Assembly (NCBI GenBank): GCA_026826555.1
Contig: JAKSZT010053837.1
Span: 4,998,520 to 5,062,519, forward strand
Length of the DNA: 64,000 bases
Reading direction: 5' to 3'
DNA from: Tolypeutes matacus
Lineage: Eukaryota > Chordata > Mammalia > Cingulata > Chlamyphoridae
Below, in pieces: positions 49,201 to 60,305 of this stretch; within the stretch, counting starts at the first letter, position 1, and each line of letters begins with the position of its first letter. The notes beneath the pieces are model-generated. The model did no database searches and had not been told where the DNA came from. It saw nothing but the letters and a program-made list of their open reading frames with translations. The translations under genes and the position numbers were made by a program.

Positions 49201-49801
49201 TGTTTTCGTTTCTAAAGCTGCCAATGCAATATACCAGAAATGTGTTGGCTCTTATAATGGAAATTTATTAGGTTAAGAACTTACAGTTCGGAGGTCATGA
49301 AGGTGTCCAAATCAAAGCATATTAAGAGATGCTGTCTCCCCTCCTTGTAGCTGTGGGCAATCAGGCACATGTGGGCAATCAGATGCTTTCTCTCGGAGCT
49401 CAGCTGTGGGCAATCAAGCATGTGGCAGGGCACGATGCTGGTCCACTCTTCTCTCCCCTCTCTTCTGGGCCTTATCTCTTCAGCTTCTAGCTTCTCCATG
49501 GGCCTAGCCCCTTGCAAGCCTCTTTCCCTACTTCTTTGCTCTGCTGACTCCAGCCTTCGCCCCCCAGGACCTCTCCTATCTCTGAGGCTTTCCCTCTGTG
49601 TGTCTCTGCATATTTCTCTCATTTATAAAGGATTCCAGCAAGAGGGTCAAGACCCACTCTGGGTCATGCCTCACTGAAGTAACCCAATCAAAGGCCCTCA
49701 ACTGAATCCAATCCAATCAAATGGTCCCACAGAGACAGAAATAGATTAACTCCAAGAACATGATCTATTCTGGGATCCACAGAAATCTTCAAACTGTTAT
49801 A
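49201..49801 (-). mobile_element. MaLR-like LTR, antisense, divergent type
   Basis: TGTTTTCGTTTCTAAAGCTG, ATACCAGAAATGTGTTGGCT and GGAAATTTATTAGG at the left; CTTCAAACTGTTATA at the right. The architecture matches the other antisense LTRs but the sequence is clearly different. A convincing duplication was not found. The open frames at 49281-49677 are LTR sequence. Confidence 0.65.
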
Positions 49802-51000
49802 CTGCTTCTCTTGCAGATATAAAATGGGGGTGTTGGACCAGAGAAATCTCTAGATTAAGTTTTCTATGTAAAGGAAGTATGGTGAAAATATTTTCACTGC
49901 AGAGACAGGCAATACTATTACCCAATCTCAAAAAAAAGTTTCAAATATTTTTCCAGCCACCAAATAAATCAGCATTGGCCTTGCCTAAGTTTATTAGATC
50001 CTTTTAACCATTCCTTCTTGCTCTACCTCTCAGCAGGGATTACATGTCTGCAGCATACATTCAGAATTTTCCCCTGAACATAAATTCCAGGAAAAGTTGA
50101 AGCAAAGAGGACAGAGAAGAAAGAAATAGCATAGATGACATTTCTTTTAGGCTCACTGCCTAGATCTCACTTGGCCAATTGCTGCTTACTCATTAGTCTC
50201 ACTGAATGAATCTGATTAACCTACCCTGATTTATTTTTGGCAGCCTGGGAGCACATGGGCCAATGTTTATTTTCATTGCTGATACAATCATCCCCAAAGC
50301 TGTCTTTAGTATTTGGAAAATTATTTGCTTTCCATGGAAGATTTCACTGTCTATGAAGCATCATGACATGTTAAACATTTATTTCTTAAACACTTTGCAA
50401 AATTTAGTCTATTTATTTCTCTCTTTATTATCACAAACAACTTCAGCTACTGGCTGCTAAAACAGAGAAGAACTTTCTTAACAATTACTAATTTGATACT
50501 TGTAGAATTGCTTTTTGTTCTGAGTTAGTGAAACAGCTTCTATAATCAATACGGAAATAAAAGTCAGATACCAATGCTATTGAATTTGTTCTTCTGATGT
50601 CTTGATTTGTCTTATTTCTGGTTAACAGGGTTTTCTTGTTTTGTACTAAGCACTGCTTTTTAGGTGGAAGACAAATGATGAAGGGGAAAAAAGAATAGAA
50701 ATTTTTCCTTAGAAATATGACTTTTAGATGTTGAGCCCTAAATCCTATATATTTTCTATTATATTTGTGAGCAATGAGAATTAAAAGTAGTAATAATTAT
50801 TTCCAGGTTATTGAGATACAAAAATTCTGAGATACCAATAAATTGTAGAGTATGTTCAGTATAAAAGTATACCATGTAAGTTCCACATTTTGGAAAATTT
50901 TTCAATAGGAAAGAAGCAAAAGGGTTTTCTCTTCAGCCCTTAGTTAATTTGCAAACTTATTTATAACCCTAATTCCCCAATCACTAAGCATTTCATGAAT
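49802..51000. other. Unresolved intron
   Basis: No gene or named repeat identified. Confidence 0.45.
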
Positions 51001-51004
51001 AAGT

Positions 51005-51115
51005 TATAAACTGAAGCTCCTAGAAGGCTGGGATTGTGTTTCGAATCCCCAGTTCTTAGTATGCTGCATGGTGCTTAGTAGACACTTAATCTATATTGAC
51101 GGAGGGAGTTTATTG
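51005..51115 (+). repeat. L2 LINE 3' end fragment
   Basis: AGGCTGGGATTGTGTTTCGA, then TGCATGGTGCTTAGTAGACA, fit the L2 terminus. Confidence 0.6.
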
Positions 51116-51569
51116 GTGAATAAACACCTCCTCTTCCCATGAGGGTTAGTACTCTCTCCTTTCCTTGTACATGATCCTTCCCTGTCCAGTGAGGCGATTC
51201 CTGCTTATTCAGACCACGTCTTGGGTTTGTTTTTAGAGAATTCTAAGGAAGTGGGGCATGCAGAGAAGACTTGGTAAAATTTACAGGGAGAAAGGTAAAG
51301 AGAGAGGGGCACTATGGTAAGAGAAAAACTGGAAGTTTAAGACGTATTGCTGGAGCCCTTGGGTACACTGAGATATCTCTAAAGGACTCCAGTTATTTTA
51401 AATCCTTTAGGTTACATGGCTCCATTCTTTACCAAGACACTACCTGGGAACAAGACTGAGGACTAAACTAAACATGTCTCTGTTAGTTGTGTTAGCATTA
51501 CAGTGGCAAGGATCCTCTTGATTAAAAACAAATAAGTAAGAAGGCCCTTGTGACTGAACCCAGAACTCT

Positions 51570-52345
51570 ACTCAGTTCTAGAATTTCCATTTTTTAAGAG
51601 TTTCTATTTCTCTGGTGAGATTGTCTCACTTTCATTATTAACATACTTTTTTTTTTTTTTTAAGATTTTTTTATTTATTTATTCATTTATCCCCCCCTTG
51701 CTGCTTGTGCTCGCTGGGTCAGCTAACCACACCGTGCGGGCGGGCTTGCCTTCACCAGGAGGCCCCGGGAACCGAACCCGGGGCCTCCCATATGGTAAAC
51801 GGGAGCCCTACTGATTGAGCCACAGCCGCTTCCCTATTAACATACTTTTAAAACTCATTGAGCATAGTTGCAATCACTGATTTAAAGTACTTGTTTACTA
51901 AATCCCACATATGAACCTCAGAGTTGGTCTTTGTTGATTGTCTTTTCTCTTGAAAATGTATCACATTTTCTGGTTTCATTTTATATTGACTAATTTTGGG
52001 TTATATCCTAAATATTGTGAAACTTATGTTGTGGGGACTGTGGACACTAGCATTTTTTCTAATTAGTTGATATTTGTTGTAGCAGGAAATTCACTTTTGA
52101 TTGGATGTGAACTACAAACTTTCATTTAGGTGGCAGCTCAAATTTTAATATGGTTTTTTTACCTTTGGCTGGTCAACTTGTAGTCTGCCTTGCACATGCA
52201 TGATTCAGGGGACAGCCTAAATTTTGGACAGAATTTAGGGTTCCCTCCCTCTTGGTCTTGTCTTTCCAGGATTCCCCACTCACTTTTTAGCACCTGGCGT
52301 TACCCAAATTCAATCTTCTTTTGCTTGGAGCTAGAAAGACTATGA
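51570..52345 (-). mobile_element. Old L1 5' region, antisense, split by DAS
   Basis: GAATTTCCATTTTTTAAGAG, GATTTAAAGTACTTGTTTAC, TTTCTGGTTTCATTTTATAT and GGGTTATATCCTAAATATTG recall the 5' end of old L1ME/L1M elements read in reverse. A DAS SINE at 51651-51834 interrupts it. Confidence 0.6.
51651..51834 (-). mobile_element. Compact DAS SINE, antisense, young-looking
   Basis: 184 bp: T-rich tail, a shortened body, and the tRNA-like head GGGAACCGAACCCGGGGCCT. It has a perfect 15-bp duplication, TATTAACATACTTTT, at 51636-51650 and 51835-51849. Many CpG sites remain intact (GTGCGGGCGGGC, CCCGGGAACCGAACCCGG). Confidence 0.9.
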
Positions 52346-52421
52346 GATTTTTATTAGAGTTTTATGTACTTCACTTGGACCTGACTGCAGCCTCTGCCCT
52401 TAGGCAATAAACTGTAAGAAT

Positions 52422-52475
52422 GAATGAATGGATGATAGACTGAATGAATGAGTAAATAAATAAATAAAACAAAAA
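52422..52475. repeat. (GAAT)n/(AAAT)n simple repeat
   Basis: Interrupted GAAT units followed by TAAATAAATAAATAAAAC. Confidence 0.85.
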
Positions 52476-52830
52476 TAACTCACTCTGTGCCAGTATCTTC
52501 TGTGGAGTGTCAACTGTCTTCCAGAATCTGCCATATTTTTTGTTATTTTGTCCAGATTGTATATTTATTATCTGATGGGAGCTTCCATGGAGTCTTACCT
52601 AAAACAAAACTCATAGGAACATATCCCAAAGGAAGGAAAAGGGAATGGGAGGAAGGGGAAGACATAAGCTTCAAATATGCACCAAATATGCAGACAAATA
52701 TGTGCTGTCTGCTAACTCTTTCTCTATCGTCTATTTTCTGCTACTCACCTAAACAATGAAATGCTCTTATGAACTTTATGCTAGTCTCACAGTTCCACCT
52801 GCATCACTGGCAATAAAGAATGGGCTGCCT

Positions 52831-53283
52831 TTTTTTTTTTAAAGACTTATTTATTCCACCACCACCCCCATTGTTTTGTGCTCCTTGTCCGCTTTCTCTG
52901 TCCATTTGCTCTGTGTTCTTCTGTGTCTACTTGTCTTCTCTTTAGGCAGCACCGGGAACCAATCCCGGGACCTTCTGGAGTGGAGAAAGATGCTCAATCT
53001 CTTGTGCCACCTCAGCTCCCTGGTCTGCTGCATCTCTTATTGTCTCTCCTCTGTGTCTCTTTTTGTTGCGTCATCTTGCTGGGCCAGCTCTCCACGTGAG
53101 CCAGCTCTCCTGCGCAGGCCAGCACTCCTGCACGGGCCAGCATTCCTCATGGGCCAGCTCTCCACTCAGGCCAGTTCACTGCACCGGGCCAGCTCACGTT
53201 CACCAGGAGGGCTGTGAGAATCGAACCCTGGACCCCCTGTATGGTAGACAGGAGCACAATCACGTGAGCCACATCCGCTTCCC
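52831..53283 (-). mobile_element. DAS-III-type SINE, antisense, with splice-like motifs
   Basis: T run, then the body in reverse and the tRNA-like head (GAGCCACATCCGCTTCCC). Flanks ATGGGCTGCC and ATGGGTTAC are a diverged duplication. In PTPRO orientation it holds a pyrimidine tract ending TTTAG at 52941-52945 and a GTGAGC at 53096-53101. The open frames at 52876-53371 are SINE sequence. Confidence 0.9.
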
Positions 53284-53459
53284 ATGGGTTACTTTTAATA
53301 TTTGGTCCCAGAGTGCAGTACTCAATATTAAACCTGCCCATGTGTCTGAGGATGGTGACCAATGTGGATAAACAGATGTTTAAAAAGTCAATCCATGGTG
53401 ACTATCCCCTATTATAAGACTTTGCCTAGGCCCACTCATACCAACACACAACTAACGTG

Positions 53460-53590
53460 TCCAGCAGTGGTCCTGGTGCTAGAGATGCAATGAGAAATAA
53501 GATACTTTCTCTGTCCTTATAGGAGGATTTCTGGTCTAATGTGGTAGAATACAATGAACACAATTATGCCTTTTAAATGCTAAGACAGAA
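53460..53590 (-). repeat. L2-like fragment, antisense (tentative)
   Basis: CCAGCAGTGGTCCTGGTGCT, AGAGATGCAATGAGAAATAA and TTCTCTGTCCTTATAGGAGG recall reversed L2 3' sequence. Confidence 0.45.
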
Positions 53591-53944
53591 TTAAATTTTT
53601 GTTAATGACAAACTATTACTTATAAGTACCAGATCCCATAAGAAAATAGAAGGAAAAAATATTGATATATTTTTATGCCTATATAGCCAATTTTAAGTAA
53701 GGATGTGCACTGTATGCTTGATTTGGCTGCTGACAATATGTGAGATACCAAAATCAATAAATAGACCAATTCGTCAGAGGCAGATGCCCACATACAATTA
53801 ATGCAGTCAGCAGCGCTTTCATTTTAACAAGCTCATCAGTTGTGCACTGTGTGTTAGACTCAGCATTAGGAAAATAAGTCAGGAGGGGAGACATGCCAAA
53901 CAACAAGGGAACCCATTTTCTGTACTTGTGTAATCAATGGTTAA

Positions 53945-54080
53945 GAGCCCAAATTAGATGCGTGACTTTGAACAAGTTACTTAAACTTTCTGAGCCTCAG
54001 TTCCCTCACCTACAAAGAGATTGTTTTGAATATTAAATGAGATGATTATGTTTAAATACCAATCCTGGTATGGCCTCAAA
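53945..54080 (+). repeat. MIR, sense
   Basis: GTGACTTTGAACAAGTTACT, CTGAGCCTCAGTTCCCTCAC and ATTAAATGAGATGATTATG match MIR. Confidence 0.8.
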
Positions 54081-54575
54081 AATTTTCAATTTTTCTGACC
54101 TACTTTCATCGAAGAGAAATCTGAGGTTCAGAACTGTGAAATAACTTGCCTGGGACACCTCCCACCCAGAAAATAAAAGCAAATCATTAAGTGATATCAA
54201 CAAAGGGCATGAGTTTTGTTTGACACCAGAGAGTAGGATTAACTCAACCCGTGGAGTCTAGGAAAGCATCAGGAAGAAAGAATATTTAAATCAACTATAC
54301 AAGCGATTCTTCAAATATTGTCCATAAACATTTGTATGGAGATTGGGAGCAAAGTTTTCAATCTACCAATTGCAGACTTGCCCAGAGAAGCCCACAGATC
54401 CTTGGTCTGGTCCTTTCTTCAACACCTTAGCTTCTCTTATTACAGGCTGGCCGGTGTGTAAGAAGAAGAATTTTCACAGGTTCTTCACAGGTTGGGAGGT
54501 GAGAAAGGAAATAACTGCCTTGAAGCATTCTCCTTGAATTTTTCTAGGGCTTTCACAGCAATACTCTCTCTAAAG
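54081..54575. other. Unresolved intron
   Basis: No gene or named repeat identified. Confidence 0.45.
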
Positions 54576-54752
54576 CAGGGGTTCTTAACCTTTTTTGCTC
54601 CACAGACCCCTTTGCCAGTCAGGTGAAACCATGGACCCCTTACTAAGTCCACACTATACTATGTATTATTTAATAAATAACACGTCCCGACAAGAATAAT
54701 GTTTATTTTGAATTTCAATTCCAGCTCACGGACCCCTTGTTAAGAACCCCTT
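54576..54752 (+). mobile_element. Small hAT-type (MITE-like) element with perfect 8-bp duplication
   Basis: Terminal inverted repeats CAGGGGTTCTTAAC and GTTAAGAACCCCTT (last base altered), 177 bp, no coding capacity. The 8-bp duplication CTCTAAAG at 54568-54575 and 54753-54760 is the hAT signature. Its end lies 381 bp upstream of the PTPRO exon. Inverted relative at 61527. Confidence 0.9.
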
Positions 54753-55100
54753 CTCTAAAGTAAAATAGGGTACTTCTTCAAACACGCAGCTTCTCCAGCA
54801 TAGCTGAAACCTAGGGCTTCCCTGGAAGATGCGTGCTCACTATTTACTCATTCACAAGATGTTTGTTTTGCACTTATTCCATGACACAGTCCATAAACTG
54901 GAAGCAGCTTTTCAGTGGAGAAAAAATCCTCAAAGGAAAACCCTGAGAAGATCATTAGTCACAGAGGGCCACCCTCTAGACTTCTCTTTGTGTAACTAAA
55001 ATGGCTATGGAACTCTCTTTTACTAAGTAATGCTATCATAACATGAATTTTAGAAAATTTAGCTCACTATATTTTTATCACCAGTAATCTGAATTTGACC

Positions 55101-55133
55101 TCCATTTTCTGTTTTTTCTATTTTCTGAAACAG
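55101..55133 (+). promoter_or_regulatory. PTPRO: 3' splice site of PTPRO exon 2
   Basis: A long pyrimidine tract (TCCATTTTCTGTTTTTTCTA) is followed by a short spacer and CAG. The acceptor AG is at 55132-55133. It places exon 2 in phase 0, which fits a signal-peptide exon 1 that ends on a complete codon. Confidence 0.9.
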
Positions 55134-55407
55134 AATGCTACAACTTTCCACGTAACTGTCCAAGGTGATAATAGCATCGCTGTGTCTTTAGAAGCTTCAG
55201 ATGTCATGAGTCCATCTTCTGTGTATGTTGTGAAGATAACTGGTGAATCCAAAAACTACTTCTTCGAATTTGAGGAATTCAACAGTACTTTGCCTCCTCC
55301 TGTTATCTTTAAGGCCAATTATCATGGCCTTTATTATATAATCACTCTGGTAGTGGTAAATGGAAATGTGGTTACCAAGTCATCCAGATCAATCACTGTG
55401 CTAACAA
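55134..55407 (+). CDS. PTPRO: PTPRO (GLEPP1) coding exon, probably exon 2 (start of ectodomain)
   Basis: This exon encodes the start of the mature extracellular region of receptor-type tyrosine phosphatase O, a membrane phosphatase known from kidney podocytes and neurons. It is preceded by a pyrimidine-rich tract and an AG at 55132-55133, and followed by a GTAAGC donor at 55408. It is 274 nt long, reading in phase 0 for 91 codons and leaving one base (A), which fits a lysine codon completed by exon 3. The peptide begins [10 protein letters not shown] and includes [26 protein letters not shown] and STLPPPVIF, which I recognise as nearly identical to mammalian PTPRO. It belongs to the first fibronectin III-like region. 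N-glycosylation sequons lie at residues 1-3 (NAT) and 50-52 (NST), and there is no cysteine. The open frame running on either side is intron read-through: the ATG at 55095 lies upstream of the acceptor and is not the start. The catalytic phosphatase domain is far downstream, outside the window. Confidence 0.95.
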
Positions 55408-55413
55408 GTAAGC
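55406..55413 (+). promoter_or_regulatory. PTPRO: 5' splice site of PTPRO exon 2
   Basis: The sequence AA|GTAAGC gives a strong donor, with GT at 55408-55409. The exon ends in phase 1, matching the lysine codon that spans this junction in the known protein. Confidence 0.9.
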
Positions 55414-55499
55414 ATCATGTGTCATATTGTCTTTTGGGTTTCTTTTTTGAATGTACTTTTATGTGGCTCTAACTGAAAGAGGCCAGACTGGCAAGATCA

Positions 55500-55775
55500 C
55501 TCACCTTGAAGGCAAGTGACATAGATTCAGAATTCTACTTTATATGATGAATATAGCTTCATTAACCTTTTGCTAAACACAAACCTGTTTTAAACCAAAA
55601 AAAAAAGAAAGAGTAAACCTAAATGAGGTATTTGGGGACTGAATGACAATTTTGACGTCATGAGTGAACCATATAATTTTCTGTTATTTTACTTAATAGT
55701 GATCATAACTAGTACATTGGGTCTTATTTTATATCCAATTGGAAAACCTCTGCCTATGACTTGAGGTTTTCAGAT
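55500..55775. other. Unresolved intron 2
   Basis: No gene or named repeat identified. Confidence 0.45.
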
Positions 55776-56086
55776 CAGCACTATCCAACAGAAATTTTGC
55801 TTAGCGTATATGTAATAATAAATTTTCTGGCAGATAGATTAAAAACTTTTTTTAAAAGGTGAAATTAATTTTAATATGGTTTATTTAACCCATTATATTC
55901 AAGATATTATTAAATAATATAATTTGTATAAAAATATAAATAAATTTTAACACTTCAGTTTTACTTTTAAATATAAATTAATTAAAATTAAATAAAATTT
56001 AAAATTCCATTCCTCAGTTGCTCTAACCTCATTTCAAGTGCTCAGTAGCCAAACGTGGCTAGTGGCTACCACTTTAGATAGTACAC
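55776..56086 (+). repeat. hAT-like non-autonomous element, AT-rich
   Basis: AGCACTATCCAACAGAAATT at the left and GTGGCTAGTGGCTACCACTT at the right, with AAAAGGTGAAATTAATTTTA between, match a familiar mammalian hAT-class repeat by memory. The exact family name was not settled. Confidence 0.65.
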
Positions 56087-56975
56087 GTTTAGTCCATTTA
56101 TAGCTAATGTACTTGTTTATATGCTGGAAGACAAATTTTCTATATTGCTGGGCTCTAGTGTGTGGGTTTGTGTCAATCTAGTCAGTAGCTGAGTTGGGTT
56201 TAAGGTGTCAGTCACTTCAGTTTACCACAGATTTCAAAGCCTTCCAGTACTAGGTTGCTGTTAGCTTGTGCCTGGTGAGAGGCCCCGCGTGACCGATGGC
56301 TGCTCTCAGCGTTCAGGAGCTGCCCTCTGTTCACCTGCTCCACTGAGGAGCTGTCTCCTCGCCACGATTTCCCCCTCATGGAGCATGGAGGGCCATTGGT
56401 TTTGACTGAGCACTAAGTTGTGTGTGTGTTGTGGTGGAGTAGGCAGGGTTTAGGGGAAGTTCCTGGTTCTCCTGGTCTTAGGCAGATGAGACCTTGGACT
56501 TCGGGAGTGGCGCATTCTCAGCATTCCTACCCTCCTTGTATCCTCTGATGGCCAAATTCTGCATATCTATAGAGGCTGTTGGGTTGGAGAGTTTCCTGCC
56601 TCTTCCTGAGTGGTAGCCGATCTCTGCTTTGTATCAGTGCAGGATCATGGGCCCACGAGAGTCTCCTGCCCCTCTCTCAAGGACAGACATCTTTTGCTTC
56701 TACCACACCTTCAAAAATATGGATGTTTGCCTGGGAACTTGAAGGTCCGCCTCCAATGTCTTAAAGCTTCGGTTTTGTATTAGAGAAAGGTCCAGGGACG
56801 TGAGTAAGGTTTTCTGCTGTCCCTTTAGTGACACCAATCATCATCTGCGTGCCTGTGCCACTGAGGGGAGCTCTCCCCAGACCCATACCCTGCCCCAATC
56901 TTCTCCATGGACACCTGGAGGAGGCCCAGGAAACTATTTGAGAGTGAGTGAGTCCTCTAGTCCCAGTTATTCTAA
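56087..56975. other. GC-richer stretch, possibly an old L1 or LTR fragment
   Basis: More GC-rich than its neighbours. Phrases near 56740-56920 recall L1 5' sequence but the match is weak. The short open frames at 56579-57006 are unsupported. Confidence 0.4.
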
Positions 56976-56976
56976 A

Positions 56977-57130
56977 CCATCACTGTCCAATCAAACTCTT
57001 GGATGATAGAAATTCTCTACATTTGCACTGTCTATTATGGAAGTCATTAATTTATAATTTAATTTAATTTAATTAATTTTAAATTCAATTTAGTCAGATA
57101 CAGTAGCTACCATATTGGACAGAAGAGTTC
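56977..57130 (+). repeat. hAT-like element, second copy, rearranged
   Basis: ATCACTGTCCAATCAAACTC and GTAGCTACCATATTGGACAG match the ends of the copy at 55776-56086. (AATTT)n lies inside at 57046-57092. Confidence 0.55.
57046..57092. repeat. (AATTT)n low-complexity tract
   Basis: Repeated AATTT/TTAAT units inside the hAT-like copy. Confidence 0.85.
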
Positions 57131-57479
57131 TAAACTTATATACTAGACCACACTCAGACTTTATGAACTTGTTAAAATCATAGCTGATTTCTTCTTACCT
57201 GCTTTAATGATGGCCACTTCTCCTCCCATTTGCTGCTAAAGGTCAAACAGTTTGTGTACACCTTCTCTCATCACAAGGACTTATTGGTTTTGGATTTAGT
57301 TTACTTGGTTGCCTTACAAATTCAGCTCTCTGATAAGCTCAACAAAATTCGTGGTTTCATGGATTATTTGATTTTTTTCTTATTGTTAGGGTGGGAGTGA
57401 TGTTGTCTTGCAGCTTCTGACATCCTAAGCAGAAGCAGAAACTTGCATTAATTTCTAAATTACAAAAAATAATTACTAG

Positions 57480-59842
57480 CCCCAATCAAGATGGCAGAGT
57501 GAGATGCCAACCAGAAAGAACTGGCAAAAACATTTCTCTTAAAGCTTCAGAAAAAGGTTAAGGGAATGCAGTAACAAGGAAATGTCAAATCAAGAGAAAG
57601 GCAACTTGAAAGTGGTAAGTTCTTCTGGAGCCCTGGCTGGCCCTTCCACCACCCCTTACTGGCTCAGTGCAGAGCTGGTCTATGCTCCCAGTGAAGATCC
57701 CCAGTTTCAGTTCCTGAGGGAGCAGAGTAACCAACCCTCGTGCACAGACTGGGAGCATGTATATCTGGCCTAATCTGTCTGGTGATGACCTGAGGTACTC
57801 ACTGTCCTAGAACTTGCCCTTTGTGTAGAAGGAAGCTCACAGGGCTGTCCTACAGAATACTGTGGGAGCAGTCAAGTGACTGCCTGGGGCAAGGGATTGC
57901 TGGCTATAAGACATGCAGTGCAGTTCTAGGGACCATGAGGAAACTTTCCTAAGGAAGAAGGGTTATTAATAACCATGAAAATAGGGGACTTCTTAGGGCC
58001 AAAAGTACATGCTCGAAACAAGATGCATGGACAGGAAAGATCAGGGAGGTCCCTATGCTTTGGCCTGGTACTAGTCTCTAAACTCATTGTATGGATAAGT
58101 CCTGAAGGAAAATATTTGCACAAGTTAATCTGCAAAGTCTGGGAAATGTGTTTTCTTTTTTTCCTTTTTTTTTTTTAGCTTCCAGCATTCAAGGAAATCT
58201 CTGTTATAATCCTATCTGGATGTAAGTTTAAGTAGCAGATGGCTCATAGTCTAAATTCTGGTGATAACACATTAAAATATCAAAATGTTCAGGTTTCAAC
58301 AAAACGTTACAAAACATACAGAGAAAGAGAAAGTGATGGCCCAGGCAAAGGAGAAGATTAAAGCATTAGAAACCATCAATGAGTAAGACTAGACCTGAGA
58401 CACTCCAGACAAAGACTTTTTAAAAAATGTCCTAAATATGCTCCAGTGGCTACAAGAAAACATGGACAAATAAGTAAAGTACATCATGAAAACGATAGAT
58501 GAACACAAAAAGAATAACAATAGATATATAGAAATTATGAAAAGGAACCAAACAGAGCTGAAGATCACAGCAACAGAAAATAAAAGTTCCCTGTAGGGGT
58601 TCAACAGCAGATGGAGCTGGCAGAAGAAAGAATCAGTGGACTTGATAATAAGACCATTGAAATCATCTAGTCTGAGGAGCAGAAAGAAGAAAGAAGGAAG
58701 AGCAGTGAACAGAGCCTATGGGTTACCATCAAGCATATCATATCAGCATTGTGTGAGACCCAGAAAGAAAAGAAAGACAGAAATGGACAGAAAGAATATT
58801 CAAATAAATAATGGCTGAAAACCTCCCAAACTGAATGAAAGCCATGAATATACAAATACAAGAAGCTCAATAAATTCTCAACAGGATAAACCCAAATTGA
58901 TCCACACCACAGCATATTATAATCAAATCATCAAATGCCAGAGATAGAGAATTCTGAAAACCAAAAAAGAGAAGCAGCATGTCATGTGCAAGGGAGCCTC
59001 AATAAGACTAAGTGCCAATTTCTCATTGAAAACTATGGAGGCAAGAAGGCAGTGGGATAACATACTTAAAGGTTGATAGCAAATTATTGCCAAACAATAA
59101 ATCTATATCCAAAAAATCTGTCTTTCAAAAATGAGGGAGGACTAAGGTATTAGATAAAAACTGAAGGAGTTTGTCACCAGTAGGCCAGACCTGCAAGAGA
59201 TGTTAAAGAGAGTTCTGCAGGTTGAAAGGAAAGGACAAGAGACAATAGATTGAAGCGGCATGAAAAAATAAAGATCTCTGGTGAGGGTGACAACATGGAT
59301 ATTTATATACATCAGTACTTTTGTAATTTGGGTTGTAACTCTGCTCTTTACTTCCTACAAGGTCTAAAGGTGAATGCATAAAATATAACAGTAAATCAGT
59401 GGTTTTGGATTCATACAGTATAAACATGTAATTCATGACAAAAACTACATAAAGCTTGGGGAATGGAGGGATATAGATCATAGTTTGTGTATACCATTGA
59501 GGTTACATTGGTATCAAAGCAGAAGAGATTGTTATAGATTTAAGATGTTATATTTAAGCCCCATGTTAAGTACAAAGAAAATATTGAAGAATATGCAAGC
59601 TCATAAAGACAGAAATTAGAGTACAGGTTGTCAGGGGCAGGGAGCAGAGAGAATGGCACTTTATTGCACAATGGGTATAGGGTCACTGTTTGAGGAGATG
59701 GGAAAGTTTCAGTATGGAAGGTGGTAAGGGTACCACAATATTGTGAATATAATTAATCCCATTGAATGGTGTGCTTGGGAGTGGTTGAGATGGGAAAGTT
59801 ATATTGTATATATGTTCCGACAATTAAAAAAAAAAAAAAAAG
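57480..59842 (+). mobile_element. HAL1-type half-LINE, sense, degenerate
   Basis: Begins CCCCAATCAAGATGGCAGAG, then an ORF1 region (AACCTCCCAAACTGAATGAA, TACAAGAAGCTCAATAAATT, AATGAGGGAGGACTAAGGTA, CCAGACCTGCAAGAGATGTT). A 3' UTR-like region and an A-tract at 59826-59841 follow directly, with no ORF2. Stops are present throughout the protein region. Same general family as the antisense element at 41281. Confidence 0.7.
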
Positions 59843-60305
59843 AGCAACTAAAGAGATAATGACAATTAAATGCGATTCATGATCCTGGATAGGATCTATC
59901 AAAGATAGAAAAAAGGCTCAAAGGGACATTATTGGATCATATAAAAATATTGTTATAGGGACTGTAAGAAATATATCAATGTCAATTTCTTAAACTTGGT
60001 AACTGCACTTAAGAAAGTTACAAAAGTGAGTAGTCTTGTTCTTAGGAAATGTACATGGTAATATTATGTGTTCAAGGAGCATCATGCACAAAACACACAA
60101 TTAAGTTTCCAGAAAAAGAATTGATAGACAGAAAGATAGAATGATACTACTATAAGGCAAATGCAGTAAAAAGTTAAAATTGGTAGATCTGGGTATCTTG
60201 GGGGGAAAGGGGTTTGTTGGAGTTCTCTGCATGAGATTTGTATTAATTTTGTAACTGTCTTGTAAGTTTGAACATATTTCAAACTAAAAAAGTTAAAAAT
60301 ATTAA
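59843..60305 (+). repeat. L1-like 3' end, sense
   Basis: AGTCTTGTTCTTAGGAAATG, GGGTTTGTTGGAGTTCTCTG and TAACTGTCTTGTAAGTTTGA with ATATTTCAAACTAAAAAAG match old L1 3' termini. Confidence 0.6.

Larger units (their letters stand above)
1..55133 (+). other. PTPRO: PTPRO intron 1 (3' part)
   Basis: Everything upstream of the recognised exon is read as intron 1, because no other host coding exon was found. In mammals PTPRO has a very long first intron. The content is transposable elements, listed individually, plus unresolved AT-rich sequence. Exon 1 must lie upstream of the window. Confidence 0.8.

Noticed and set aside
49281..49677. Open frames of 102 and 113 codons on both strands
   Set aside because: Both lie in an antisense LTR with simple-repeat-like composition and no recognisable protein.
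55095..55133. ATG at 55095 as translation start of the PTPRO open frame
   Set aside because: It lies within the intronic branch/pyrimidine region upstream of a clear acceptor AG. The signal peptide is encoded by an upstream exon.
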